A program made the translations under genes and the position numbers. Of a stretch of 64,000 bases of DNA, positions 11,631-23,791 are shown piece by piece. The first letter of the stretch is position 1. Every line of letters begins with the position of its first letter. This DNA comes from Letharia columbiana (lineage: Eukaryota; Ascomycota; Lecanoromycetes; Lecanorales; Parmeliaceae), in assembly GCF_014066305.1 (NCBI RefSeq), contig NW_023501071.1, positions 62,001-126,000 of the forward strand. Direction: 5' to 3'. The notes beneath the pieces are model-generated. The model made no database searches and was not told the DNA's origin. It saw only the letters and a list, made by a program, of their open reading frames with translations.

Positions 11631-13366
11631 ATAATTATTAATTAGATTAGATATATTTCTAGATAATACTTATACTACGCGTATATTTCTTTATATTTAC
11701 TACTATTAAAATATAGATTAATAAAATAATTATATTATTTAATTATTTATTAAGTTCTATTATAAAAGAAATTTATTATATTAAGATATATACTATTAAT
11801 ATAAATATATTTTTATCTAAGATAGTTATTAAAGAATTATCTAAAAATCTTACGCTAATACTACTATTAAAAAAAGATCGCTATTTAAATATTCTCTACT
11901 ATTTTAGCGTTAGATTTCGAGTTAAATTTATTAATTTAATTTTTTAATAAGAAGATAATTAAAGTATAGTCTTCGAGTTAATATTTATTAACGTTTATTA
12001 TATATCGATAAAGACTCTTAAGCTTTTTTTTAGTAACTTATTTATTCTCTTTAACTTCGCTATACGCTTATTTATCGCTATAAATTAATCTTAAAAATCT
12101 ATAATTATAATAGAGGCGATTAAAGTCGTTATTATTATATATCTCTATAACTTATATTATTAAGTAATCTTCTTATTAAGTTTAATTTATCGATAAGATA
12201 GCTTTTAAGATTATTTAACGCGACGATAGCGTTATATTAATTTTCTTATTTATATTTAAAGATATAAGAGAATTTTAATATAGCGATTAATATCGCGCTT
12301 TTCGATCTTATAGTTATCGTAGAGAGAAGATTATTTTAAATATATAAATTATTATCTTAATAAAAGTAAGTTCTATATAATAACTTAGATATTAGAATTT
12401 ATTAGTAGATATATATATAAAGTAATAGTAATAGAAATAGTTAAGAGTTAGTAGTCGCGTCTATAAAACGACTATATATTTATTATTGAAATTATTATTA
12501 TTATTAAAAAAGAATATTATAAAATTATTAGTTAATATATCGACGTAATTAATAATAATAAGTACTTATAATAAAGAAAGATAGATTACTAATATAATAA
12601 GATATATTATATTTATATTAATATTAATATTAATATTAATATTAATATTAATATTAATATTATAATATTAAAATAAATACTTATAAAAGAGACGTTAGAA
12701 GTTATAAAGAATAAAAATAAATAATTTAAAAGAAGTTTTTATATTCTTTATCGTAGCGTTATTATTAGCGAGTAATACTTAATAATATAAATAATAGTAA
12801 TATAATAATATTTCGCTATTATCTATAAAGTCGCGTCGCTTAATTATTATTATTATTTCTATTATTATTATTAATTAATAATCGAAGATATTATCGCGAA
12901 CGCGTTACTTTATCGATTACTTTCTTCGAATTTCTATAATAAAGGTTATTACTATATTACTTCGCTATAAATATAATATATTATAGAAATAACGTTATTT
13001 ATAAAAAAACTCTTCTTTCTTCTTTTACTTATTAGATTTTCGAGATTTTATTATAAATTTTTAAATCTAATATTATTCGCTATAGAAGCTATTAACTAGC
13101 GCTATAAAAACGTTAATATTAAATATATCGACTTATTATAGATTATTATTAATTAATATTATAAAAGCGATATTATTCTCGAAGATAGTATTAATATTAT
13201 TATATAATATATTAATAACGCGCTTATAACGTATAATAGTTAATTCTATTACGTTATTAAAACGATATTATAATAGATTAACTCTTTTCTCTTATTTCCC
13301 TATTAGAATTTAAAGATTTTTTAATAAATATTCTATTTTTACTTAGACGCTTAAGAATTAGAGTTT
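11631..13366. other. Unexplained 1.7 kb between pol and the 3' LTR of gypsy-1
   Basis: About 1.7 kb separates the chromodomain from the 3' LTR, far more than the short untranslated tail usual for this family. Frames show long runs with RIP-type stops (for example near 12970-13380), but I recognise no domain on either strand. An (ATTAAT)n microsatellite lies inside. It may be an extra ORF, an antisense ORF or an older insertion whose ends I cannot see. Confidence 0.4.
12611..12663. repeat. (ATTAAT)n microsatellite
   Basis: About eight uninterrupted copies of the hexamer ATTAAT within the unexplained region of gypsy-1. Confidence 0.95.
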
Positions 13367-13381
13367 AAAAGAAAAAATAAT
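13363..13381 (+). other. Possible polypurine tract of gypsy-1
   Basis: Purine-rich run (AAAAGAAAAAA-type) immediately upstream of the 3' LTR, where the plus-strand primer of an LTR retrotransposon is expected. The position is right; the sequence is eroded by RIP. Confidence 0.45.
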
Positions 13382-14125
13382 TATTAAATCTAATACTATT
13401 ATAGACCTTAGCGCTACTTATACTAAAGCGCCGATATCGTATATATTATATTAGAGTTTCTTTTAGAGTCTAGTTTTAATAATATATCTTATATACTTAC
13501 GAAGATTACTATTAAAAGTTCTAAATATTAAAGTTAGAGCTTTAAAACTCTTAATATTCTTAGTAAATATCTTAAATATCTTAAATATTAATACTTTATA
13601 TAGTAGCGATATTAATATTATATATATAAAGTATATATATATAAAGTATATAGTAGCGATATTACTATATATATACGGGGTATATAATTACGATATTATT
13701 ATATATATAGTAGCGATAGTAGCGTATACCTAGATATATTATCGAAGTTATTCGTTTATAAGGCGATAACGAGTATCGAAAGAATCGTAAAGAAGAGAAT
13801 AAGCGGCTCTATAATCTAGCTAATCGAGTAAATTAGTATATATATAATTATATAAAATATTATATATAGATTATAAAGCTATTTAAGAAATTTGCTAAAA
13901 TGCTAGAAATATTAAGAATATTAAGGGTTTTAGCGTATATTTAAAACTTTTAATAGTAACCTTCGTAGAGACTTAATAAATATAGATTTACTTCGTATAT
14001 CTCGAAGTTTTAACATTTTTTAAAGATTAATTCTACTATTAAATATACTATTAAATTTCATAACGATGTTATATCTTTTATAGTCTATATTCGCTAACTA
14101 ACTACTAGTAAACTACGCTCTTATA
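13382..14125 (+). repeat. 3' LTR of gypsy-1, interrupted
   Basis: Starts TATTAAATC and ends CTCTTATA, followed by the ATAAG target duplication. Removing the TA3 insertion and one TA leaves 276 bp, the same as the 5' LTR. Confidence 0.92.
13500..13965. mobile_element. TA-flanked inverted-repeat element TA3 (466 bp)
   Basis: Starts CGAAGATTACTATTAAAAG and ends with the inverted CGAAGGTTACTATTAAAAG. TA lies at 13498-13499 and 13966-13967. The 5' LTR has the empty site (TATACTTAGAGGCTT, TA at 3412-3413), which proves the insertion and its exact TA duplication. It inserted after the retrotransposon integrated, since only one LTR carries it. Confidence 0.95.
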
Positions 14126-14130
14126 ATAAG

Positions 14131-17100
14131 TTAGAGAAACTATTAATTAAAGTAACTCTATATAAATAATACTTATCTTATATTATAGATTTATATTATT
14201 TATTTCTTCTATTCTACTAATTATTAATTTTCTATAAATATATAATATAAAATAATCTTAATAATTATAATCGCTTTCTTTACTATAATAGATTATTATA
14301 ATATTTTATTTACGATATCTATATAGCTATTAAAAATAATAAACTTTATTAATTAAAAATAAATTAGAAGATTATTTAAGCTAATATCTATTAAGTAATT
14401 ATTAATATTTACGCTAATAAAGCTATTATAGATAATTAAATTAATAAATAACGTATTATTCTTCTTTTCCTCTATTAAGAAGATCTATAATTTATAAAAT
14501 AACTTTATTAGAATATTATTATCTTATTTATTAAGTTTAACTACTTAAATCTCTTTATAACTTTTATCTATAATTTAAAGAAGATTAATATTATTAAAAA
14601 TCTTCTATTTAATAAATACGCTATTAATCGATTTAATCTAATTATTAAAATATTTAAATTAAAGTTAAAAACTCTTATAAATAATATTCTAAAGAAGAAG
14701 ATATTAGATATACTTTTATTTTTACTCTCTATTATAATATAGTAATTTTTCTTCTTTTTATCTAATAGAATAATCTCTTAAATAATATATTAATTAAATA
14801 ATTAATATAAATTATAATTTTTAAAAGTACTTCTAATATAATTTAACTCTTTATATATAATAATTTCTATTAAATAGTTCTATAAATTATTTAAAAAAAA
14901 TTTATCTCTATAAGAGCGAAGTATAATTAATTAAAATTTTAATTAATTTTAATTCTAATTAACTTTATAGATAATAGATTAAATTCCCGTCTATATCTAT
15001 ACTATTAAACTTTAAAAATAAGATTTATTATATACTTATATTCTTATTATATTATACTCTAAAAATTAATTCTTTAACGTTATTAAGATAAATATTATTA
15101 TTAATATTAAGATCTCTAATTAAAATCTAGTTCTTAATCTTTATATAATTATTATTAGATATATATTGTATAGAAGTTATAGCTAATATATTATTAATAA
15201 AATAGATATTATCTTATCTTATTAGAATTTAGATAAAAATATATATAATAAGCGATTTTCGAAGAACTTTAATAACTATATTATCTTTAAATTAGATTTT
15301 AAATATCTTATATATTATTAATATAAATCTATTAAAATATTAAATAATAAATTTAAGTAGAATTATTAGATAATATTTTATAATTTTTATTTATTAATTA
15401 AATATAACGCTTATATTAATATTAAAATCTATAAATATATCTTTAAAAATATTTATAAGAATAGTAATTAAATTAATTTTTAAATAAAGTATAAAAGCGA
15501 TATAAATTAGAATAATATAAGCCTAAACTAGATAAATAAGATTTAAGAATATTAAGATATATAATAAATAGACTTTATAAAAGTCTATTAATTTTAGCTT
15601 TAAACTATATAATTATAATTCTTCTATTAAATAATTATTTATTTATCTTTTAAATTAATATAATATAATATTTAATAATAATAATAATCTAAATTAGATA
15701 ATTAATATAATAGATAAACGCTATATTAAGCTAATAATCTTTTTTTAATTAAATAATAATATTAATAATAAAGATAAGTAGAAGAATTTTTATATTAATT
15801 TATCGATATAATATATTTAAAAAAAAAATTATATTTAAATAAAGTCTATATTAGAGATATAAAAATATTAATAAAAAAATATATTATATTAATTTAAATA
15901 TTAAAAAGCTCTTCTATTTATAATATCTTCTTCTAAATATATTAAACTCTATATTTTTCGAAGACTTATATATAATAAATAATTTTTTTTTATATAATAT
16001 TTATATAGTAAGAGGCTTACTTTATAATAATATTAAATAAAATTAAATATTAAATAAAGTAGTAATTTAAAAGAAAGAATATTATTTATAAAGTTTCTTT
16101 ATAATAATTCTATTATAATATAAGCTTAATAACTCTTTAAATTTATAAAATAATTATAAATTAAGATATATAAATTATTCTTTTTTTTAAGTAGAATTTT
16201 TTTAAGTATAGTATAAATAGCTTATCGCGTTAATAATAATATTAAAATATTATAACTTTTTTTAATATAATATTTCTTTTTTTTATATTAGATATATTTT
16301 CTTTTAATAATTTTTTTTATAAATTAAAGTACTTTAAATTATAGAATAAAAAGATTTTTATATTAATAATAATTTTAAAATATCGCGACTTTTTTTAATA
16401 TAATATTCTTTTTTTAATTATTAAAACTTCTCACGCTAGATATATTTTTCCTTTTTTTATTTATAAATATTTTAATTTTTTTCTTATATTTTATATATAT
16501 TTCTTAATTAATATATATTTTTCTTTATTTAGATTATCTAATAATTTTATTGATATTCTTTAAATTTAATATTATACTTTTCTTCTATTAAATATTATAT
16601 AATATAAACAATTAATTATTAAAAACTTCTATCTTTATTTATTTTAACTCGTTTAAAAAAAGATTAGCTTTATAAAGAATATTAATCTTATTATTAATAT
16701 TAATCTACTTATAATTTAATAAGATTATAAATAGTATTATATTAATAATTAAAATCGACTTCTATATAAAATATATAGTTATTAAATTAATATCTAAAAT
16801 AAGATATAAAAATAATTAAATAATTATAATTAATATTATTTAGAATATAATCCCTTATTTTAATAGCTAATCTTTTTTTTAATAGTTATAAAAATACTAA
16901 TAAAATTATATTTTAAAATATTATATTATAAAGAATATAAAATAATTTTAAAGTAGTTATTATTATAGCTTTATCTAATATTATCTTTATTCTATTTTAA
17001 GATAATCTTATTACTTATTTTCGCTTTAAGATCTCTCTTAATATTATTATTTAATTTAATTATAATATATTAATAAAGTTTAATTTAACTTAATTATTAA

Positions 17101-17652
17101 AGATAATTAAACTTATTTTCTAAAATAAGATCTTTATATAAAATCGCTACGATATCGAGATTATTAATTATATACTCTAAAATATTTAAAAGAATTCTAC
17201 TTCTTTTAATAATATAATTATATATTTTTATAATAACTTTTATTAAATTCTTTTAATTATTAAGAGTATTAAATTAAATTATATCGCTTAAACTATATTA
17301 AAAATATTTTATTTTTAAAATTATATTTAAATTTTTAGATTAATAAAAAATATAAGACTTCGAAATCTTAATTTAATTAATTAAGATTAAATTAATATAA
17401 AGAAATTCGCTTAAAGATTATTAGATATAGATAATAATATCTTAATAAGCTTTAAAGAATAAAAAGTAATTAATTAATCTATTAAATAGCTATTAAATAA
17501 CTTTATTATTTAATTAATTAATATTATTTATAATAATTTTAATCTATATTAAATAGCTAATTTCTATATATTTAAGATAATTCTTTATATTTTTAATAAG
17601 AATACTATTTAATTTAATAATTAAGTTCTTAATAAGTTTTTTAAAATTAAAA
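14131..17652 (+). pseudogene. Helitron replication initiator (Rep) and helicase, first part
   Basis: Helitrons encode a protein with a rolling-circle Rep nuclease fused to a PIF1-like helicase. In one frame, KRFSKNF at 15250-15270 matches the family's (C)SKxFPKxF. After that, FYNFYLLIKYNAYINI at about 15380-15420 matches the family's VPYNPYLLxxYNxHINVE, followed by a KYIFKNIYKNS block (family: KYLFKYIYKG). The same frame holds both motifs. RIP has converted His, Cys and Gln codons and made many stops. The frame begins upstream of the gypsy-1 insertion. Downstream to 17652 is helicase-like sequence that I cannot resolve motif by motif. Confidence 0.78.
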
Positions 17653-18262
17653 TTAGTATATATAAAAGAATAAGATAGAGTTAAGCTTAAAAATCTTAAA
17701 TTTATATATATAGTTAATTATAAATTTAGAGTTACTACGCTTTTTAATTAGATCGACAAGTTATTATAAGTAAATAAATTAACGTTCGTAACTATTAAAA
17801 TCTCGCCCTCCCGCGTCTCCTTTATTAAAAAATTAGAATATATTATTTATAAGTAGAATAACTTTTTTATTTTCTATTAAAATTTTAAGATTTTTTTTTA
17901 AATTATAAAGCGTTATTTACGCTTTTCAAATTTTTAAGAATTTTGAAATTTGGTCTTATGATTATTAAAGCGCAAGGAATTCAAATATCGCTTATTAGAG
18001 TTCGCTCGACAGCCGAATAGTCCTAATCAAAAAACAGGTATACATATTTAATTCTAGAATAACTTTTTTGTTTTCTATTTCAATTTTAATATTTTTTATA
18101 AAGATTATAGAACGAAATATGGGCTTTTAGATTAAATAAGAATTTTAAATATAGTCTTATAATTATTAAAGCGTAAGGAATTTAAAGATCGCTTACCTAT
18201 TTACTCGATAGCCCTAATTAAAAAAAAAAAAATTATGAATTTAATTCATAGACCTTTACTCG
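17653..18262 (+). mobile_element. Short non-autonomous Helitron A4 with internal duplication
   Basis: 610 bp, from TTAGTATATATAAAAG to CTTTACTCG, between A and T. The 3' half is present twice as a block of about 200 bp; both copies carry the segment beginning near AAAATTTTAAGATTTTT and ending in a TCGATAGCC-type motif. It splits the helicase frame of the autonomous Helitron. Confidence 0.88.
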
Positions 18263-18800
18263 TTATTTATAATAATAGAGATTAAGTTATTAATAAGAAA
18301 GATAGCTTTCTTCTATCTATTAAAATAATAAATATCTTTAAATTAATCTTACTTTTATTTTATTATTTAAAGTTAAAATAGAATTATATAATAATATTAT
18401 TAAGAAATTTAAAGTAGCGTATAGATTTATATAATAAGAAATACGTTTATAAATTAAGTATATTAGATTTAAGATATTTAATTATTATATTTTTAAAGAT
18501 AAATATAATAAATAATACTATATATTATATATTTTTTTAATTTCGCCTAATTTAAATAATCTATATACTTTTTTTTAACGTATCTAATTTCTAATTTAAT
18601 TAATCTTTAGTATAATAATTAAAAAGTTTTAAAGCTTATTATTATAGTAAGTTAATTTATATCTATATTTTAAAATCTTTATCTATAATTAATTATATAT
18701 AATTCTAAATCGAGTAATTAATAAGACTAGTTTATTAATTATAGTTTTAAATTATCTATTAAAAAGATAACTTACTTAATTAGCGAGGTATATTAAAAAT
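18263..18800 (+). pseudogene. Helitron helicase C-terminal part
   Basis: PIF1/SF1 helicase relic. Visible blocks are IILLRNL near 18390-18410 (family: VILLRNLD), RI(stop)FLI(stop)LIFSI near 18580-18610 (family: RxQFPLxLAFAMTINK), and LYIILNRV at 18693-18716. The last is motif VI LYVALSRV with Ser changed to Asn by RIP. Order and spacing fit the end of Helitron helicases. Confident as a family call, dead as a gene. Confidence 0.75.
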
Positions 18801-19084
18801 AACATTAATTAATAAATACTTCTTTTTTAAATAAAAATATAATTAATTAGCGATTTATAATAATAGAAATAAATGATTTATTATATAAAAAATAAGTAGA
18901 ATTTAATTTAATTTAAGATTAAGGCTTTTATCTTCTTTATTAATTTTATAGTAATAAAAGTAGATTAAAAACGTATAGTAAGCGATTAGAGTTCGATTTA
19001 ACTTAGAGCTAAGATTAAAATTTTATTTAACTTAGAAAAATAAAAAATTTAACTTTATAAATTTAATTTATAGATCTTTACTTA

Positions 19085-19601
19085 TTAGTATATATAATAG
19101 AATAAGATAGAGCTAAACTAGAAAACCTTAAATTTGTATATATAGTTAATTATTAATTCGTTAGGTCTACGCTTTTTAATTAGATATCGCGAGTAAATAA
19201 ATTAATATTCGCAATTATTAGAAAAATAGGTATATATTATTAATATATAAAAAAACTTTTTATTTTCTACTAACTTTTTGAGATTTGAATAATTAATTTT
19301 AAAGCGCAAACTACGCTTTCCGAGTTTATAAGAATTTTGAAATTTAGTCTTATAATTATTAAAGCGTAAGAAATTTAAATATTACTTATTAAAGATCGCT
19401 CTATTATAGTACGTTAAGGTCTTATCTCGACTTAGAGCTAGAGCTATCTAGCGTAGACTTAATATTATATATATCTATTCTATAAATATATTATATATTA
19501 AATTATAATATAATTATATTATTTTCTAATACGCTTATCTATTTACTCGATAGTTCTAATTAAAAAAATAATTATAGATTTAATTTATAGGCCTTTACTC
19601 G
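19085..19601 (+). mobile_element. Short Helitron A5 abutting the autonomous Helitron
   Basis: 517 bp, from TTAGTATATATAATAG to CTTTACTCG. It starts at the base after the autonomous Helitron ends, in the same orientation and at the same A^T site within A1. It carries an extra segment (about 19400-19540, TATTATAGTACGTTAAGG onward) that is also in A6 at 21446-21957, so A5 and A6 form a subtype. Confidence 0.87.
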
Positions 19602-19725
19602 TTTATCTATAATAACTTAGTCGATCTAATTAAAGAGCGTAGCGAATTTCGAATAAATAATTAATTATATATATAAATTTAAGATTTTCAAGCTTAGCTC
19701 TATCTTATTCTTTTATATATATTAA
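19602..19725 (-). mobile_element. Short Helitron A1, 5' part
   Basis: Resumes A1 with TAACTTAGTCGATCTAATT and ends in the reversed 5' terminus TTTTATATATATTAA. It completes the element started at 882. Confidence 0.8.
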
Positions 19726-19771
19726 TATATTCTCTTTATTTTTAACTTCGATATTTAGTAGAATTAATATA

Positions 19772-20560
19772 TAAAGATCGATATTAAAAGTTCTAGATAG
19801 CGTTAAAATACTTAATACTCTTAGTATTCTTAATACTTTCTATATAGTTATATTTATTTAATAATAATACTTTATATAGTTACGTATATACTTATTAGCT
19901 CGCTCGACGAAGTCGTATAATTATATATTATCTCTTCTACGATCTTTTCTATACTCGTTATTATCTTTAAAATATATTATATTTATAATATATCTCGATA
20001 TTCGCTCTATTTACTTCTAAATCCTCTTTTAAATAAGCTTATAATTTTAATAATATAGCTATTATCTTTTAACTTTATTATAAATTCTTAATATATCTTT
20101 TCGAGTAATATAATATTTTATTTATAATTAATAAGACTTAATAAGTATTTAAATTTAAGTCTTATTATTATAATTAATACTTTAAATATTAGATATATTA
20201 ATAAAAAATAATTAAGATAGAGAATAATAAGAAGATTTCTATTTATTATATTATATAAATAAGACTTATATATTAAAAGTCTTTATACTCTTTCTTTATT
20301 TCTTTATACTATAATTAATACTTTAATATTATCGCTATTATATATTCTATTAATATCGCTATTATATATATACTTTATATATTTATACTTCGTATATATA
20401 TAATTTATATATATATACTACGTCGCTATTATATAGAGCACTAATACTTATTAAAATAAAGAATAATAATATTATTTATAAAATTTAGAAGTATACTAAG
20501 CACTTAGCTCTATTTAAACTCTTATCTTAATATATTTAAAACTTTTAATATCGATCTTTA
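19772..20560. mobile_element. TA-flanked inverted-repeat element TA4 (789 bp)
   Basis: Sister of TA1, without TA1's two internal insertions. TIRs TAAAGATCGATATTAAAAG (RIPed CGAAG start) and inverted counterpart, TA on both sides. R2 copy 2 (57655-57680, AGAATTAACGTATTTTTT) is its empty site, confirming the TA duplication. Confidence 0.88.
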
Positions 20561-21445
20561 TACTTTTTAATAAAATAGATATTAATTAAAATTAAGTATA
20601 GCTTACTATTTATAAATATTTATATAAACTCTTTAATTTCTTTATATATATCTACTAATATATCTTTTTATAATAATTAAAATAAAAGATATTAAGTTTA
20701 ATAATTTACTATAATAAATATTAAATATTAATAATAATAATAATATTAAAAAGTCTTAATATAGATTAATTAAATAACGATTAGATTTTTAGTTAAAATA
20801 AAAAATAAAAAATAAAATTAATAAAAATAAAAATATTAAAAGATCGCGATAGCGAATAAATATATTTATATCTAAAAAGAAATTAATTAAAAAAGTTAAA
20901 AAAGTTAATATATTAACTATTAACTACGATATAGTTTATAATAAATAGAAAATTAAATATATTAATATATCGTAATTAAAATAAAAATAAACTCTTAAGA
21001 AAATTAGATAAAATATAATAAATAAGCGATAAGTAATTTCTAATTCTAGTTATTATTCTAATAAACTTATATTTTAATAATATTATAAAAAAAAAGTACG
21101 CGAGCGTAATTTAATGAAAGTTTAAAGTTTTATTTTTTATATAAATTATTATATATATAAATAAAGATAAAAGTTTAAATTATAAGAATATAAATAATAT
21201 TAAAATTAAATAAGATATAAGTATTAAGAATAATTCTATTATACGCGCTAATAATTAAGTAAACTTTATTTTTTAAATTATTTAAAAGCGCGATATAGAA
21301 TTTAATAATAAGCTTTATTATAGTTTAGATATAATAATATTAACGCGCTAACTAATAAATATTAAATTATTAAAAAAGTCTTAAAATATTAAATATAATT
21401 ATATTTAGAAGATAAAATTATAAATCTTTATTAATATATTATTAA

Positions 21446-21957
21446 TTAATATATATAAAAGAATAAGATAGAATTAAATTAGAAAATCTTAAATTTATAT
21501 ATATAGTTAATTATAAATTTATTAGATCTACGCTTTTTAATTAGATATCGCGAGTAAATAAATTAGTATTCGTAATTATTAAAAAAATAAATATATATTA
21601 TTAATATATAGAATAACTTTTTTATTTTCTATTAACTTTTTAAGATTTTTTTTTAAATTATAGAACGAAATCTAGGCTTTTAGAAAAAAAAAATTCTAAA
21701 TTTAGTCTTATAATTATTAAAGTATAAGGGATTTAAATATCGCTTATTAAAGATCGCTCTATTATAGTACGTTAAGGTCTTATCTCGAGTTAGAGCTAGG
21801 GCTATCTAGCGTAAACTTAATATTATATATATTTACTCTATAGATATATTATATATCAAATTATAATATAGTTATATTATTTTCTAATATACTTATCTAT
21901 TTACTTTATAGCTCTAATTAAAAAAAATATTAAATTTAATTTATAGATCTTTATTAG
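21446..21957 (+). mobile_element. Short Helitron A6
   Basis: 512 bp, TTAATATATATAAAAG to CTTTATTAG, both ends RIPed, between A and T inside R2. Same subtype as A5, sharing the TATTATAGTACGTTAAGG insertion. Confidence 0.85.
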
Positions 21958-23791
21958 TTTAATATATAATAATAAAAAGTTTACTATAAAAGCTACGCTA
22001 TTTAAATTAATACTTTAATCTTAATTATTACTCTTACTATTATATAAATAATATAAAATTATCTCTTATTTAAATATATCTAATTTTTAATTTTAATTAT
22101 TATTATAGATATCGTTAATCTGTTCTAAAAATATTAAATATACTTTTATATATTTTCTATATCTTATCTTTTTTCTATATAAATAATAATTAAACTCTAA
22201 ATTAAAATAAATATTTAGAATTTTTTTTTTATAAATACTTAATTATATAATTTTATTTCTTTTATACTTTTTATAATTATTAAAATAATTAATAATATAT
22301 AATTATATCTTATAATTATATTTATAATAATTAACTAGTTTAATAATTAAATTATATAAAGATAAATATATTCTTATCTTTAATTTAAACGACTTAATTA
22401 AGATAATTATAAGATTTAAATTCTTTTTTTATAATATAACTCGTTTTATATATATTTTATAAAGATAGATATCTATTTAAATAGAGATTATTAGAGTTAA
22501 CTATAAAGCGTAGTAATAAAAAACTTACTTTTAAACTAATAAATTAGAAAGATTTCTATTATCTTATATAATATCTTAAAAATAAATCTTTAAATATAAT
22601 AGCATTTTAATAGATTTTAATTAAGTATAATTTAACGAATTAAGTATTAAAAGAAAAGCTTTAAGATTATAAGATTAATCGATTTTTAATAATAATAAAT
22701 CTCGCGTAAAGTTTAAACTATAGCTTGCGTTAGTTCTATATAATAAATATAAAAATAATTAGAAAAATATATTATCTAATTTTTATTAACGCTTTAATAT
22801 TATTAAAATAAAGACTTTATTTATTAAAGTAGAGATAATATTTATTAATAGCGATAATAATAGCGATTAAAGCGATAATAATATTTAATAAACTCTTTAT
22901 TTTAATATTATATCTAATACTTTAAAATAATATTAATTTCTTTAAAGAGTTATTAACGATAGATTAAGCGTATATAAGTTAAGCCTTTTACGCGATCTAT
23001 TTATATATTAATTTAAAATTATTAAAAAATAAAAAATAAATATATAGTTTAATAACTATATTATATTTTAGATATTATTATAATAATATTAAATTATTTT
23101 AATAGAAGTTTAATATATAAAGAAGATAGTCTTATAATAAGAAAGATTAATATAAAAAAGAAAGTCTTAGAAGAAAGAAAAGCTTAGATATCTATCGCCC
23201 GTATTAAATTTTTAAATTACTTTATATTATTTAACTTAAATTATATATAAATAAAACGCTTTCTCTTTAATTTTAAAGATTTAAATTTAAATAAATTACG
23301 CTTATTAAGCGCTATTATCTAATATAATCTTAATTATCTTTATAATAATTATAGTTATTATTATAATCTATATAAATTAAAAAATAAAAGATTTAAAAGA
23401 GCGAGCTAATAAGTAATTATCTTTATTTAATTTAATTAATATTAAACTATTATAACTTATTAAAATTTTCGTTTATTTTATTTTTACTTTCTTTTCTTTA
23501 AGTCTTACTATTTTTATAAAAATAATTATTCTTTAAATTAAACTCTATAATAATATATTTAAAATAATATATAATATATATTCTCTTTATTTCTAATATT
23601 AATACTTATTAGAATTAACGTACTTTTTAATAAAATAAGCTTTAATTAAAATTAAGAATAGTTTAATATTTATAGATATTCGTATACGATAATCGCCGAG
23701 CCGAGGTAACATTTTAGCTCCAAAAATCGCGTATTTCAAGAACGCGACTTTTTTATATTCTTTTTTACTATTTTATTAAATATAGTCTAAT

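Larger units (their letters stand above)
3296..14125 (+). mobile_element. Ty3/gypsy chromovirus, complete but RIPed (gypsy-1)
   Basis: Two LTRs flank it: 3296-3571 and 13382-14125. The second is 744 bp but contains a 466-bp insertion with a TA duplication; without it both LTRs are exactly 276 bp. The flanking 5 bp ATAAG occurs at 3291-3295 and 14126-14130. Net length is about 7.1 kb after removing four insertions. In order it shows a gag zinc knuckle, reverse transcriptase, RNase H, integrase and a chromodomain-like C-terminus, which is the Ty3/gypsy chromovirus layout. CAA/CAG/TGG codons have become stops and catalytic Asp codons have become AAT, so it is dead. It sits inside the autonomous Helitron. 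Confidence 0.93.
1195..19084 (+). mobile_element. Autonomous Helitron relic, interrupted three times
   Basis: The 5' end is TTAGTATATATAAAAG, a RIPed form of the TCAGTATATATAAAAG seen at 45367. The 3' end is a CTTTACTTA preceded by an AT-rich near-palindrome. It lies between a host A (1194) and a T. After removing a small Helitron (2220-2640), a gypsy element (3296-14125 plus its 5-bp duplication) and another small Helitron (17653-18262), about 6.0 kb remains. It encodes Helitron replication-initiator and helicase relics on the plus strand. Its last ~110 bp (ACGTATAGTAAGCGATTAGA onward) match the ends of the type C Helitrons, so this is the likely parent family. All reading frames are broken by RIP. 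Confidence 0.82.
19726..23690 (+). repeat. Repeat R2 copy 1, remainder (contains TA4 and A6)
   Basis: Colinear with R2 copy 2 (about 53761-63560). The shared blocks are AGAATTAACGTA-type, GCACGCGAGCGTAATT-type, ATTCTATTATACGCG-type, CTCGCGTAAAGTTTAAA and TTTACGCGATCTATTTATAT. The order is permuted relative to copy 2 in a way that suggests tandem units of about 3 kb. Stretches have long RIP-stopped frames but no domain that I can name. The type of element is unknown. Confidence 0.6.
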
